Part shown: piece by piece, positions 1 through 10,574 of the stretch
How the letters are laid out: every line of letters begins with the position of its first letter
Numbering within the stretch: position 1 is the stretch's first letter
Source of the DNA: Scilla litardierei
Lineage: Eukaryota > Streptophyta > Magnoliopsida > Asparagales > Asparagaceae
Direction of reading: 5' to 3'
DNA: 64,000 nt
Assembly (NCBI GenBank): GCA_030789695.1
Contig: CM061141.1
Coordinates: 199,257,600-199,321,599 of the forward strand
The notes under the pieces: model-generated
Databases searched by the model: none
What the model saw: only the letters and a program-made list of their open reading frames with translations
Told to the model about the DNA's origin: nothing
Position numbers and translations under genes: made by a program

Positions 1-307
1 TTTGTTGTCGGTGCGTATCACCTATACTTTGTTACGCTGTTCCTTTGTTGGCCTTGTTCTGGGCCTTTAGACTCTTTCTTTTAGCCTGGTGGCTTTTCTG
101 GATGTTGAACTTATTTTTCATGTTGGACAAATTATGAGATATGAGATTTTATTTCTGTCTCTCCTTGTGTTATTATTGTTGTTCCGTTGTGGTTACAGGG
201 ACCTGCTTATGTTTTATTGACGCTTATCGGGTTTGGGGCTTCACAGCTCCACTCTCGTGCGGACCTTTTCATGTCTCGCCTCCATTTTAGGGAAGCGGGG
301 CGTGACA
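1..307 (+). repeat. 3' end of a Ty3/gypsy LTR (fragment)
   Basis: On the plus strand this matches the reverse complement of the LTR starts near 17289 and 22473: the same 'gtgcgtatcacctatactttg'-type stretch, the gcctggtggctttt segment, and the closing gaagcggggcgtgaca. The LTR ends at 307 with the canonical CA. No copy of the conserved primer-binding-like segment follows, so this is either a 3' LTR or a solo LTR whose left part lies outside the window. Non-coding. Confidence 0.8.
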
Positions 308-456
308 GCCAGGCCCTGGCCGGCCCTGGCCGGCCTCGGCCAAGGCAGAGGCCCTGGCCGAGGGGCCAGGGCCCTTGGCCGGCCAGGGCAGAAGCCCTTG
401 GCCGGCCTATGGCCAGCCTCGGCCAGGGCAAAGGCCCTGGCCGCCGGGGGGTGCAG
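308..456. repeat. GC-rich GGCC(N)TGGCC tandem repeat
   Basis: This stretch is built almost wholly of variants of ggccctggccgg and ggccagggcccttggcc. The motif is nearly self-complementary, so both strands stay open and give several overlapping spurious reading frames. I see no gene. It begins directly after the LTR end, so it may be the target DNA into which that LTR was inserted. Confidence 0.75.
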
Positions 457-1090
457 GATCCTTGGTCGGCATTGGTCGACCAATCCGGGATTTTTGGTCG
501 ACCAATTCAGCCGGAGGCCTTGCCAGTAGTTTCGGCACCAGCCACCTGCCGACTAGCCCATACGGGGCCAACGACAGTCGTCTGCGGTAAAATTCTGCGG
601 TAAAACTCTCCTATACGGGGGAAGCGCCTGGATCCATACGGGAGCCGGCGACGATGGCTTGCAGAAAAATCCCCAAAGGGGGGATCCGGCCTTGGTACAA
701 GGACGACTTATCCCGGCAAATGGCAAGGGATTACCGTACATTTCACTAGTATCATAAGGGTACTAAGTTGGAATATCGCATTTTTCCCAGGGTGGATCCG
801 GCTTTGGCCAAGTTGCGATGGCAACTCTCACTTCGTAAGGAAGATGAATTCGGCCTTGGCACGGCACGACCCCGGTAATGGCCGGGGAATTGTCGAAATA
901 TTTTGGCTATGACTCCATATAATGGGGTATAGGCCTTGCAAAATACGTTTGCAAAATGCATTTGAAAAATACTTTTTCAAAATACTGCGAAATACGTTTG
1001 CAAAATATTTTTGAAAAATACGTTTTTCAAAAACGTTTTTCCGCTGCAAAGTACTATAAGAGTACTATTATTTGATAAAGTGATGGGGAA
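457..1090. other. Non-coding, imperfect short repeats
   Basis: No gene is seen. The segment holds palindromic ggtcgaccaat twice (near 472 and 495), a duplicated tgcggtaaaa motif (near 583-605), three imperfect copies of a gatccggctttggcc-like motif (near 680, 793, 850), and a run of aaaatacgtttgc variants (about 940-1045). It may be the 5' leader of the following copia element or unrelated repeat; nothing decides it. Confidence 0.5.
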
Positions 1091-1342
1091 ATGTTGAAGG
1101 TTACTCTAGATGGTGATTGGAAACGTAGTGACCTTTCCGATTCTAGAGTAACATCTTCAATATTTTTCGAAAGTAACTTATCAAATTATAAATATCATTC
1201 CAAGTGGGAGTTGAAATTAGAACTATCCAAATGGGATATTCTATTATCATTTCAAGTGGGAATTATATTTTAAAGAATTTTTAATGCAATGTTTTTGATC
1301 AAACCTTCGGTTCTGTGTCTTTTGCAGCATTTTAAAAGTAAA

Positions 1343-3373
1343 ATGTCTTCCGCTTCAAAGAATATCGTCGCTGAGTTAAACAGAGGTGAAAAACTTAACG
1401 GCGATAATTACAAACTTTGGTCCATCAAGATACAATACGTTTTAGAGGAGCAAGAAGTGCTCGAAACTCTAAAGAACGTAATGATTGAACCCGAGTTGGG
1501 CACTACGGCCCAACACAGACGAGACAAGGAAGCTTTTGATGCTTGGTCTCGGAAGAACAAGATGGCACGCATTACGTTATTAAGCAGTATGGCTGATGAC
1601 ATAATGTGCATCTTCCGAGAGCATGACTTAGCCATGGACATATGGTCCAAGCTGGAGGAGAAGTTTGGTGGCACATCGGTGTCCAAACTTCGTTCTTTAA
1701 CTATAAGATTTGATTCATACAAGAAACGTCCAGATCATTCCATGGGGAAACATCTGCGACATATGGCGAATCTAATCTCAGAGTTAAAGGATGCAGGCCA
1801 TGTGCTCACTGATGAGCAACAAATCCAAGCAGTCATACGTTCCCTACCAAATGGGTGGGACCAAATGAAGATGCATCTTACTCATAATGAGAGCATCAAG
1901 ACTTTCAGCGATGTTTCTAAGCACCTCGAATTAGAGGAAGAGCGGCTTGCGGCTGCCAAGCCAAGTACAGAAGTGCACGTGGTTGATAGTTCCCCACACG
2001 GGGGAAAGAAACGTAAAGATCGTTCGAAGTCTTCTAATGAACGTAATAAGCAACCTGAGTCTACCAAGAAACCCAAACATAAGGGTGGGCACAAGAAATG
2101 GCACAAGAAGAAAGACTTGAAGAAGATCAAGTGCTTCAAGTGCAACAAGCTCGGTCACTATGCTCGTTCGTGTACGAGTGGAGGTGACGAGGTAACTTGT
2201 AATACTAGTTACATATGTGTTTCTAGTTCAATATTTCTTGTGGAATCTAATCCATTTTGGATAATTGATTCAGGTGCCACCGACCACATAGCAAGGGACA
2301 GACGGTCCTTCGTGGAGTATCACCGGATACCCCAAGGAACGAAGTGGATCTATGTAGGAAACAACACATGTGTTGAAGTGAAAGGCGTTGGGACTTGCAA
2401 GCTAGTCTTGGACAACGGCCGCACTCTCCTACTTTATGATGTTCTCTTCGCTCCAGATATTCGAAGGAATATAATATCTGTGGTCGTGTTAATGGGTCTT
2501 GGCTATAACTGGTTTTTTCATGATTGTAATGTGGACTTAAGTTGTAATAATACTCTTATTGGTACTGGGTTTGTATTTAAAGGATTTATTGTAATGAGTA
2601 CAATGTATAATTCCTCATGTAATGAAAATTTCCTTATTGCAAATTCTAAGACTTATGAGTCTGATGTGATTTGTTGGCATGCAAGGCTTGGTCATATTGG
2701 ACCAACGCGTATGGATAGACTTGCCAAACGTGGCCTTCTATCCAATGTTTCAAAGGTTGAAATGTCGACCTGCGAACATTGCCTAATGGAAAAATCTTGT
2801 CGCAAGCCGTTTGGAACCGGCACAAGGGCCGAGGTTCCATTACATCATATCCATTCGGACATATGTGGTCCGATGAATGTCAAGACAAGACGCGGGAAGT
2901 CCTATTTCATTACTTTTATTGATGATTTCACCCGATTCGGACATATCTATTTGATATCCCACAAAAGTGAAGCATTGGCTTGCTTTAAAAACTATATGAG
3001 TTTAGTGGATAATCAATTAGATCGCAAGATTAAGGTCTTGTGAACCGATAGGGGCGGTGAATATCAATCAACAAGTTTTAAGGAACTTTGTGATGAAAAA
3101 GGCATAGTACATAAGGTAACTATGCCTTATACTCCTCAACAAAACGGTGTTGCAGAAAGGAGAAATAGGACTTTAATGGAAATGGTCCGTTCAATGATGG
3201 CGCAAGCTAACTTGCCAATCACCTTTTGGGGTGATGCATTATTGACGGCCGCTTTCATTATAAACCGCGTACCCTCGAAATCAGTTAGCTCTACTCCTTA
3301 TGAGTTGTGGAACCAAAGGTCTCCTGACTTAAACATTTTGAAACCTTGGGGTTGTGCATCCAAGTGGGAGTGA
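1343..3373 (+). pseudogene. copia gag-protease-integrase, interrupted
   Basis: I chose the ATG at 1343 because the protein from there starts in the usual copia gag manner (MSSASKNIVAELNRGEKLNG). In order: gag; a CCHC zinc knuckle at 2132-2173 (CFKCNKLGHYARSC); the aspartic protease motif DSGAT with its Asp at 2267; the integrase HHCC zinc domain (HARLGH to CEHC, about 2677-2781); the integrase core with first Asp at 2858, second at 3047 and Glu at 3155. A TGA at 3041-3043 interrupts integrase four codons after the conserved DNQLDRK stretch, just before TDRGGEY; a CGA to TGA transition would explain it. The frame then continues to a second stop at 3371, where the normal integrase C-terminus is missing. 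All pieces remain in one frame, so decay is by substitution and deletion. Virus-like particle formation, maturation and integration would have been its roles. Confidence 0.92.
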
Positions 3374-3419
3374 TATTAGAATTGATCTAAATTCGAGTCA
3401 ACAAGGACTTGAAGATCTC

Positions 3420-5074
3420 AAATACGACGTAGTAGTCGTACAAGGTTGGCTCCTCTAAGATTTGAGGATGAATTTCCGCAAACCTTTATGACTTTACTAC
3501 AAGATGATGACGAACCTGCTACTTTCAAACAGGCCGTATCATGCCCTGCAAAAGACAAATGGATGGAAGCGATGAAGGAGGAGTTGGAATCCATGAAAGT
3601 TAACCAAGTCTGGGAATTAGTTGACTTACCCAGAGGACGTAGAGCTATTGGGAACAAATGGGTTCTCAAGATCAAGCATAAGGCTGATGGCTCTATTGAC
3701 AGATATAAAGCTCGCCTTGTCGCGAAAGGTTTTACGCAACAGGAGGGGATAGACTACGAAGAGACCTTCTTACCTGTTGTTTGTTTTACCTCGATTCTCC
3801 TGATTCCGGCAATGGTAACTTGCTTGGACCTCGAATTACATCAAATGGATGTAAAGACTGCCTTTCTCAATGGAGAATTGGACGAGGAGATCTATATGGA
3901 ACAACCAACATGGTTTGTAAAAGAAGGAAACGAACATAAGGTTTGTAAACTTCTTAAATCCATATATGGTCTTAAACAATCCTCGAGGCAATGGTATATA
4001 CGATTTCAAGAAGTTGTCTTATCAAATGGTTTTACCATGCTTGATGAAGATAACTGCGTATATATCAAGAGGATTAAAAGCAAGTATGTTATCATGTCTC
4101 TATATGTAGATGATATTTTAATAGCCGGAAATGACAAGGGCTTTGTGATGGATATCAAGGCTTGGCTTTCATCAGTTTTTGAGATGAAAGACATGGGAGA
4201 AGCCGCATATATTCTTGGAGTTAAGATTTCAAGGAATCGTCCGAAGAAACTTCTTTCTCTTTCACAGGAGACTTATATAAAGAAGGTTATAGAACGATTT
4301 AATATGCAGGACTGCAAGTCCATTGATACTCCTATAAGTAAAAGCGATAATTTATGTCTGAAATCATGTCCTAAGAACCGAAAGGAGAAAGAGATTATGG
4401 AAAAAGTTCCATATTCCAGTGCAGTTGGTAGTCTTATGTACGCTATGATGTGTACAAGACCGGACATCTGTTTTTCCGTTGGAATGGTAAGTCGTTACCA
4501 ATCCAACCCAGGACAAGTACACTGGAAAGCGGTTAAGAGGATAATGCGGTATCTCAAAGGAACTGCAGACTTTGCTTTATGCTATCAAGGAGATGCCTTG
4601 AGGCTCGAAGGCTACACTGATGCTGATTGGGCGGGTGATCTCAATGAGCGACGATCGACCTCAGGATATGTTTTTCTACTCGGATCTGGTGCAATATACT
4701 GGAGTAGCAAGAAACAATCCTGCATCGCACTTTCAACCATGGAAGCCGAGTTTGTAGCATTTAGCATGGCAGTCCAAGAGGCTGTTTGGCTTAGGAAGTT
4801 CTTAGATAGGCTAATTAATGCAAGTGACTCAGGTGCTGTACCCATACACAGCGACAGTCAAGCATCTATAGCCTATGTCAAAGATCTGAAATTCCATTAT
4901 AAGACCAAACACATAGATATCCGCTACAAATTTGCAAAAGACTATGATAAGACCAAGAAGGTAGACATAAGGTACATATCTACGCATGAGATGGTAGTGG
5001 ATCCGCTTACGAAGGTGATCCCCAGAGATGTGTTTTACAAACACTTATCATCTCAAGGATTGCGTAAGAGCTGA
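3420..5074 (+). pseudogene. copia reverse transcriptase and RNase H
   Basis: The open stretch is in the same frame as the upstream gag-integrase part but is separated from it by stops and about 60 bases of filler. It starts inside the polyprotein (RRSSRTRLAPLRFEDEF), so there is no genuine start codon. Reverse transcriptase is clear: the WELVDLP and KARLVAKGF blocks, QMDVKTAFLNGEL, and the catalytic YVDD at 4103-4114. RNase H follows with DADWAGD (from 4619), TMEAEFVA and SDSQAS, ending in the typical HIDIRYKF and VDPLTK blocks and a stop at 5072-5074. Length and motif order are normal for copia RT-RH, and this half is intact. What is lost is the integrase C-terminus and linker between 3356 and 3420. 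Confidence 0.93.
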
Positions 5075-6092
5075 GTTGTACCAATATAAATTCCCATGTC
5101 TGTAAATGATCAAATTTAATAAAAGAATAAGTTCTTTTTCAAATATTGCATATGAATTTCTTGAGAAATGTTTGTGTACATTTTTGAAATCTCAGCTATA
5201 CTTTCTAGTAAGTCGGACAGATTGAGGTTGGCTCTCCCACATGAGCAACCGCCTTATTCTATCAGACGGATAGAATAGAGATGAGACCTGTTTAAATTCA
5301 AAATCATCAGACGGATGATTTAGAGTCATGACTTAAACAAAATGGTTGCATGAAAGATCTGCATCATATGGCTGCTTACAGAAGATCTAAGAGGATTTTG
5401 AAATCCTATCTGTCTAAATGCGGGATGTGAGTCCAAAGGATTATTGGATAGAAAAAGGGACTCAAAGTCAGACATTGTGGTGTCTGATCATCATCCTTAC
5501 AACATCATTGAGACATACACTCCCTGGGAAAGGAGCGATGTTGTAATACATATTCATAATACGTATGCATTTTTGACCATTGGGTTAGAATAGTAAATAA
5601 GTTTACTATTATGTGAGACCCAAAGACCACATGGGTCTTAATTCATTACCATTATGGACTCTAATTGGTTCCTTTAGATTTGACCGGGTGATTGCTATCT
5701 TAGCATGTTACTTATGGACTATGGTTAATTTGGTCCGGCGGGACATGTTAGAAAAGCAAGTCAAGTCAAGATCGAAAGGATCGCAAGAAGAGGAAGATTA
5801 ATTTCGCATTCACATTTGGACTTTAAAGATTCAAAGCTGGCCAGCCAATTGCAATCCAGATGGGATTCAATTGTTGAATATAAAGTATAAGAAATGTGAA
5901 GAAATAATCTAGGGTAAAGCATGCGTTGATCTATTCAACTTTGCACCTCGAGGAGTGTTGTGTATCTCTAACAAGTGCACAATAGCGGACTCTATGCGCA
6001 TGACGGTCACACGGCCTATTTATCGGTATGACAAACAGAAGAGATAAAGGAAAAGATGTTTCCTTACAATCCCCTCAAGTGTGAGTGGGAGA
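5075..6092 (+). other. copia 3' non-coding region with polypurine tract
   Basis: No gene is seen between the RNase H stop and the 3' LTR. The segment contains short direct repeats such as atcagacggat (near 5260 and 5307) and ends in a purine-rich run, gtgagtgggaga (6081-6092), directly before the LTR. That is the expected place and composition of the plus-strand primer. About 1 kb is long but not rare for plant copia elements. Confidence 0.7.
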
Positions 6093-6639
6093 TGTTGGAT
6101 ATGGACGAAATAAATACACCCATGAGGGGATGTATGAGGGTATACGGACCTCAGATGTCGCGTGCACGAAGGCGTGCGCGAAGGGAACCTTTTCTCGTGT
6201 GAAAAGGACCACTCGATAAGTGGAAAAAGCCACTCGATAAGTGGAAAAAGCCACTTTATAAGTGCAAATGGCACTTGATAAGTGGATAAAGAAGAAGATA
6301 AATGAATGTGCTAATATAGGCTAATAAGCTTATATTTAGTTATTTCCTACAATAACTACCCCTAAAGCCTATAAATAGGACCCAAGGGTAAGGCATTCAT
6401 TCACACTTTCCATGCCATAAGTTTGCATAAGGCATCCTTATGTTCTTCTTCTCCCTTCCATTAAAATCCTCTTCTAGTTAGAGATCTAGGCGGTGAAACT
6501 CTGCTTCGATCCTCCGTGACGAAGTATCGACCGTTGTGGCGAATCCGAGGGGGAAGTTTCGAGATTACGGTGCCGCGTACGCAAGCGTAAGTCTCAACTT
6601 CATTTATCGATCCTAACGTTGTTTTGACAGGATCCTACA
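6093..6639 (+). repeat. copia 3' LTR
   Basis: It begins TGTTGGAT right after the polypurine run and ends ATCCTACA. The ends are nearly perfect inverted repeats (TGTTGGAT against ATCCAACA, one mismatch), which fixes the right boundary at 6639. It carries a TATA box at 6370. Four direct copies of a cactcgataagtgg-like motif (about 6210-6285) sit upstream of the TATA box and look like a U3 repeat. The sequence to the right resumes gypsy polyprotein. Confidence 0.85.
6370..6377 (+). promoter_or_regulatory. TATA box of copia LTR
   Basis: The sequence is TATAAATA in the context cctataaatagga, about 275 bases into the LTR. This is the canonical plant core promoter element and the expected position of the U3/R junction. 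It is the best candidate for the element's own promoter. Confidence 0.7.
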
Positions 6640-6787
6640 AAAACCACACCTACAAACAGTCTAACAATCAAGCCCTAGTGTAGCAACAATCATATTCAGG
6701 CAATCAACATAATCTAACAAACAAATCCAAATAAAAAGGAACAGCTAGATTGAGGATTACCTATGATAACCTCATCCACAGCCTCGC
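6640..6787 (-). pseudogene. Ty3/gypsy gag-protease junction piece (left part)
   Basis: On the minus strand this matches 21080-21230 of the gypsy element almost base for base, covering the end of gag, an intron-like segment and the first codons of protease. It is cut on the left by the copia 3' LTR and on the right by the non-coding element at 6788. After removal of the 6788-16036 insertion it joins the gag at 16042. Reading frame is not maintained across the intron-like segment. Confidence 0.85.
6783..6787. repeat. Target site duplication CTCGC (left)
   Basis: These five bases flank the left end of the 6788-16036 element and recur at 16037-16041. The uninterrupted site is seen in the related gag copy near 21228, which reads through the same sequence with a single CTCGC. 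This proves the element's boundaries. Confidence 0.95.
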
Positions 6788-7797
6788 TGTCACGACCCGC
6801 TTCCCAAAAATATGGAGGCGAAGCGTGAGAAGGTCCGCTCAGACTTGAAGCTGCAAAGCTGCAAGTCCGATAAGCGTCGATCAAGTTTTAAAACTGCAGG
6901 TCCTTGCAACGCTAACGAAACAAAGATAATAATAATTAAATGAGACAAAAGAAATATCTCAGAATATCCATAAAATAAGTTTCCAACATCGCAGAAAAGC
7001 CACCAGGCTAAAATAAAAGAGTCTAAAGGAGGCCCAGCATGGCCAACAAAAGTACAAAGTACGAAAATAAGGAAAAGGTGCAAGCACCGACAACTAACAG
7101 CAACCTAAAGTAAAAGTAGCTCCACAGTCACTAAGACTGGTCTCCGGTGTCCTCGTACTCCTCAACGAACGTAGGCTCAGTCTCAGCGTCAGCAAACACC
7201 TCGTCCTCAGCAACTGTCTCTGACTCAGGGTCTAACATGTGGCACCCAAAAGAGCAAGGGGCACATGTCAGCAAGTCTGGAAGACTTGTGCAAGTGAAAC
7301 TGAAAGGTGGTAAAAGTAAAGCAACCTAGCAGTTCTAGCATGAATGCGATGACATGGCAGTTTAAAGTAATGAGTGCAACAAGTAAAGTAAAGTAAGGTA
7401 AGGTAAAGTACGAGCATGGCATGGCATTCGCAAGACAAGTACAAGACAAGAAAAGTAAGCACCGCGTGCACAGAGTTCACGCCTTACAGCTAAAGAGGCT
7501 GTACGGGCACACTTTTACGCTGAGTGGTCGCTCAACCCTACCCCTCCACGTGTATCGGGCATTGGTTTCTGGCCAACACATGAGGCCCGCTTCTGGTCCA
7601 CGAGCCAGGAAGTGTGTAAACAAGTATGGCGTAGGGGTGCACCTAGCCAGTCAAGTAGTACAAGGACAAGTATTGTAGCGTGTGCTACGATGCAACAATC
7701 AATGCATGGATGACATGGCATGGCAAGTAGTAAAGCGTACAAGTAAGAAAAGTAAACGTGACAGTTTAGCATGCATGAATGACAAGTTTAATGGTTG

Positions 7798-7974
7798 GAT
7801 CTAGCTTCGTTGTCAAGCTAGATCATTTAGGTGACGGATCTAGTTTCGTTGTCAAACTAGATCAAATAGGCGTCTAGCCAGCTATCATTTCACTGACTAG
7901 TCTCTTTTACGCTAAAAGCAAGTAAGTGGCCTAAAAACATGGCCCTACACAAGAGATGGCAAGTTTCACTTGCC
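7798..7974 (-). other. Conserved four-stem-loop block in LTR (type A, left copy)
   Basis: Reading in transcript sense (minus): GGCAAGTGAAACTTGCC (7958-7974), then CTAGTCAG-loop-CTGGCTAG (7873-7900, one U-G pair), then GATCTAGTTT-GACAACG-AAACTAGATC (7837-7863) and GATCTAGCTT-GACAACG-AAGCTAGATC (7798-7824). The last two share loop and length but differ by a paired C-G to U-A change. The same block occurs in every LTR of this family in the window with further paired changes. It lies downstream of the TATA box, so it should be in the RNA. The function is unknown; packaging or dimerisation are possibilities only. Confidence 0.75.
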
Positions 7975-9031
7975 TGCAACTATCACGTCAAGAAAACACC
8001 GTCCAACGAGTCCAAAGTCACGATTCCTACGTGCACAAGTCCACCGGCCTAAAGTCCATATTATTAATCTTCATTAGTGAATTTAAAACTTTTAAAATAC
8101 TTTAAAAATACTGATTTTAGTCTTGATTAGCATGCAATTGGGTTGGGGGTCCTAGGGGTGTAAAACGTTACCTCAACACGACGCGAAAGCTACACCGGCG
8201 TCGGGTAGCGACGCCGGGGGTTGGAATAATAAGATCGCGCTCCAAGTCCAGATTCCAATTAGATTCCTCGCTGGAAATTCAGAGCAATCAACCCGGGGCG
8301 ACGATTCCAGATTCCAAAGCTCGCACGTGCGACGACGGGCTACGACGTGCGGCGACGTCGTACGCGACGGATCCTCAAAGAGCAAGCACCTAGGTGGGGC
8401 CCACAGTAGTCCTAGGGACCTTTGGGGAACCCACAATACCTCTGGAGGACTTGGGGGGCCCACGGAGGCAAGCGGTGCGACGGATGCGGGGTTGCGACAA
8501 GTGGCCGTCGGTCGTACACAACCAATGCGGGGACTTGGCTCGGTCAGACACGGGGGCGGCGCTGTTGCAACGTTGGGGGTCGGTCGCAGCAGCGGGGGCG
8601 GTCGTTTCCTTCGGTCAGACACGGTGGCGGCTTCGGTCGTTCGCTTGGGATGCGGGGTTGCAGCGTTGCAGCGATGCAGCGCTCGGGCGTTCGGTCACAG
8701 CGGGCGTTGCCTTCGGTCGGGCACGGAGCGGAGCGGGGCGACAGAGCGGCACGGCAGCGGGTCGGTGCGGTGCGGATGGTCGGGCGGTTCTCTCGGTCTG
8801 ACCGAGAGGCCCTATCGGTCAAGCGGGGGAGCGGGCGGGGTTGGTGCTGCGGTGCGGAGCGACAAGAATGCGGGCGGGGCGGCCGGTCAGAGCGGGTGGA
8901 TGCGGGGGATTTCCTCGGTCGTGCGGGGTGCTGAACGTCGCAACGTTGCGACGATTCGTCGCAACGTCCAAAATGACTTTGGAAGAGGCTAGGGCTAATT
9001 TCTTTGGAAAATAGAACTTGCTAGGGGTTGC

Positions 9032-9039
9032 TTATATAG
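9032..9039 (-). promoter_or_regulatory. TATA box of type A LTR
   Basis: On the minus strand the sequence reads actatataagc, a TATA-like core about 590 bases into the LTR. It agrees with leftward transcription inferred from the polypurine tract and priming site. A second copy lies 6,412 bases to the right in the other LTR. Confidence 0.55.
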
Positions 9040-10554
9040 TATAGGTGGGTTGACTTGGTCTAGGGCTAAATCTAATAGGATTAGAATTCAAAAAGATTTG
9101 AAATTTGAATTTAAACTTCTCCAACCCAATCTAGGATTTGACCTGGTCCAAATGAGCTGGAAATTGGCTCAAAAATTCTTTAAAATGTTTTAAACTCAAA
9201 TAAATTTTATTTGCCCGAAATTAATTTAAAAATAAATTATTAAAAATAATATAAAACTTGTAAAAATCATAAAAGTGGTCAAATAAACTCCAAAAATTAT
9301 AAAATAAATATCGGGGTGATCGTGGTGGCGAGAGTGAGCTAACTAAGAAGACGGATCTCAGATTCGACGTCGGACGACGAAACTAAAAATAGAAACGTCT
9401 CCCGTCAAGAGTGAGAATCGTCACGTCTCATCGAGTAAGTTTAAATTGTGGGAAAACGACTCGAGGAACGTCGTTCCAAATTAGTGCCACTATTTAATAC
9501 TCTCAGAGACGTTCACAACGGCATATCACACGAAAGTGTTCACAACCAAGCAAAGTCTAGAACAAACACGTGCACGGCCAAAAGCACGTGCACGAACAAC
9601 GTACGACGAAAAATGGTCGTTACATCCTCCCCACCTTAGAATAAAGTCCGTCCTCGGACTTTCTAATATAGCTAGTCGCTCTAGTAACTACCCCAAATCA
9701 AGTCACATTATATTTCAAACCAAGTATAGTCATTACAAGTGCTCATATATGCACTAGGTAGTCAAACATTATTACTACCAACACGTATATATATATATAT
9801 ACATTCACGTACGTATACACTTATACCTATTATAGTCAGTCAGACTCATACGTGTATTTCAATCATATATATAAGCATGCATCCCTTATATAGCTACTAC
9901 CTACCTAATCACAAAACAATATTTCAGATACTTATATAATGATAGTTTCACGCTTTAGCCAATACAATCATCGCTCTACCTATATGTAGCTTCCTATGCA
10001 CAAACATCAAGGGTATACTACCCTCTAATATTCATCCAATACCAAGCATCTCAACACATATAGTCACACCATACCATTATTAAATCAAGTTCACTATATC
10101 TACTATACATTTACCACTACTATAATCTCACAATATATATGGTCATTCAAATACATGCAAATAGTTCCCCAAATATTCACATCACGTACGGTCCTATAAC
10201 TATATTTACGACACGTCACGTATACCATAGTCATCCATACCTATAACTAAACACATACTTACCCGTGCATGGTGCACTCCCATACACGCTAACATTTCAT
10301 TTACACATACCATTCATACCATTATATGTAACTAGCACATCTATGCACCTAGTTTTAGCTAGCACCCATATGTTCACACAACAAGTCCTTAGTAAATAAC
10401 TATACCACAAGACCAACACCTATAACTATATACTGGCGTAGCGACCCACAATCATGTGCGTAGCACAACCAGGCACAAACACTCCTATCACTATACATAC
10501 ATCAAGCATTGCTATATTCAAACTACAACATACATTCAATATACTTAGAGTATA

Positions 10555-10574
10555 CTCACTCAAGCTTGAGTGAG
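10555..10574. repeat. Conserved 20-bp palindrome (HindIII centre)
   Basis: CTCACTCAAGCTTGAGTGAG is a perfect dyad, flanked by ttagagtata and actca. The core CACTCAAGCTTGAGTG is kept in the related interiors near 34857, 44314 and 61235. Conservation in an otherwise fast-drifting non-coding region suggests a functional DNA or RNA element. Confidence 0.7.

Larger units (their letters stand above)
1091..6639 (+). mobile_element. Ty1/copia LTR retrotransposon, decayed, 5' LTR not seen
   Basis: A copia element is identified by the domain order gag, protease, integrase, reverse transcriptase, RNase H, with integrase before RT, followed by a 3' non-coding region and a 547-bp LTR (6093-6639). I find no copy of that LTR upstream of gag, so the element is 5'-truncated, rearranged, or its 5' LTR lies left of the window behind a later insertion. 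The left limit given is therefore arbitrary. The coding part is broken by a nonsense codon and a deletion, so it is not autonomous. Its right end sits inside a Ty3/gypsy polyprotein, about ten bases past the end of a putative intron. Confidence 0.85.
6788..9624 (-). repeat. Type A LTR, left (3' LTR)
   Basis: Ends are TG and CA on both strands. From right to left in transcript order it has a TATA box near 9032-9039 (minus), a very GC-rich segment (about 8170-8990) rich in tcggtcagacacgg repeats and a perfect 9-bp-arm palindrome at 8790-8808 (CTCTCGGTC...GACCGAGAG), then the stem-loop block at 7798-7974. The GC-rich part leaves long open frames on both strands, but these contain no recognisable domain. 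Confidence 0.95.

Noticed and set aside
1..1288. A 5' LTR for the copia element
   Set aside because: No second copy of the 6093-6639 sequence was found here; the only LTR present belongs to the gypsy family.
8327..8992. Long open frames on both strands in the GC-rich part of the type A LTR, repeated at 14739-15404
   Set aside because: Inside an LTR, rich in Arg/Gly/Ser, overlapped by equally long frames in other phases, and without any domain; GC-rich sequence has few stops.
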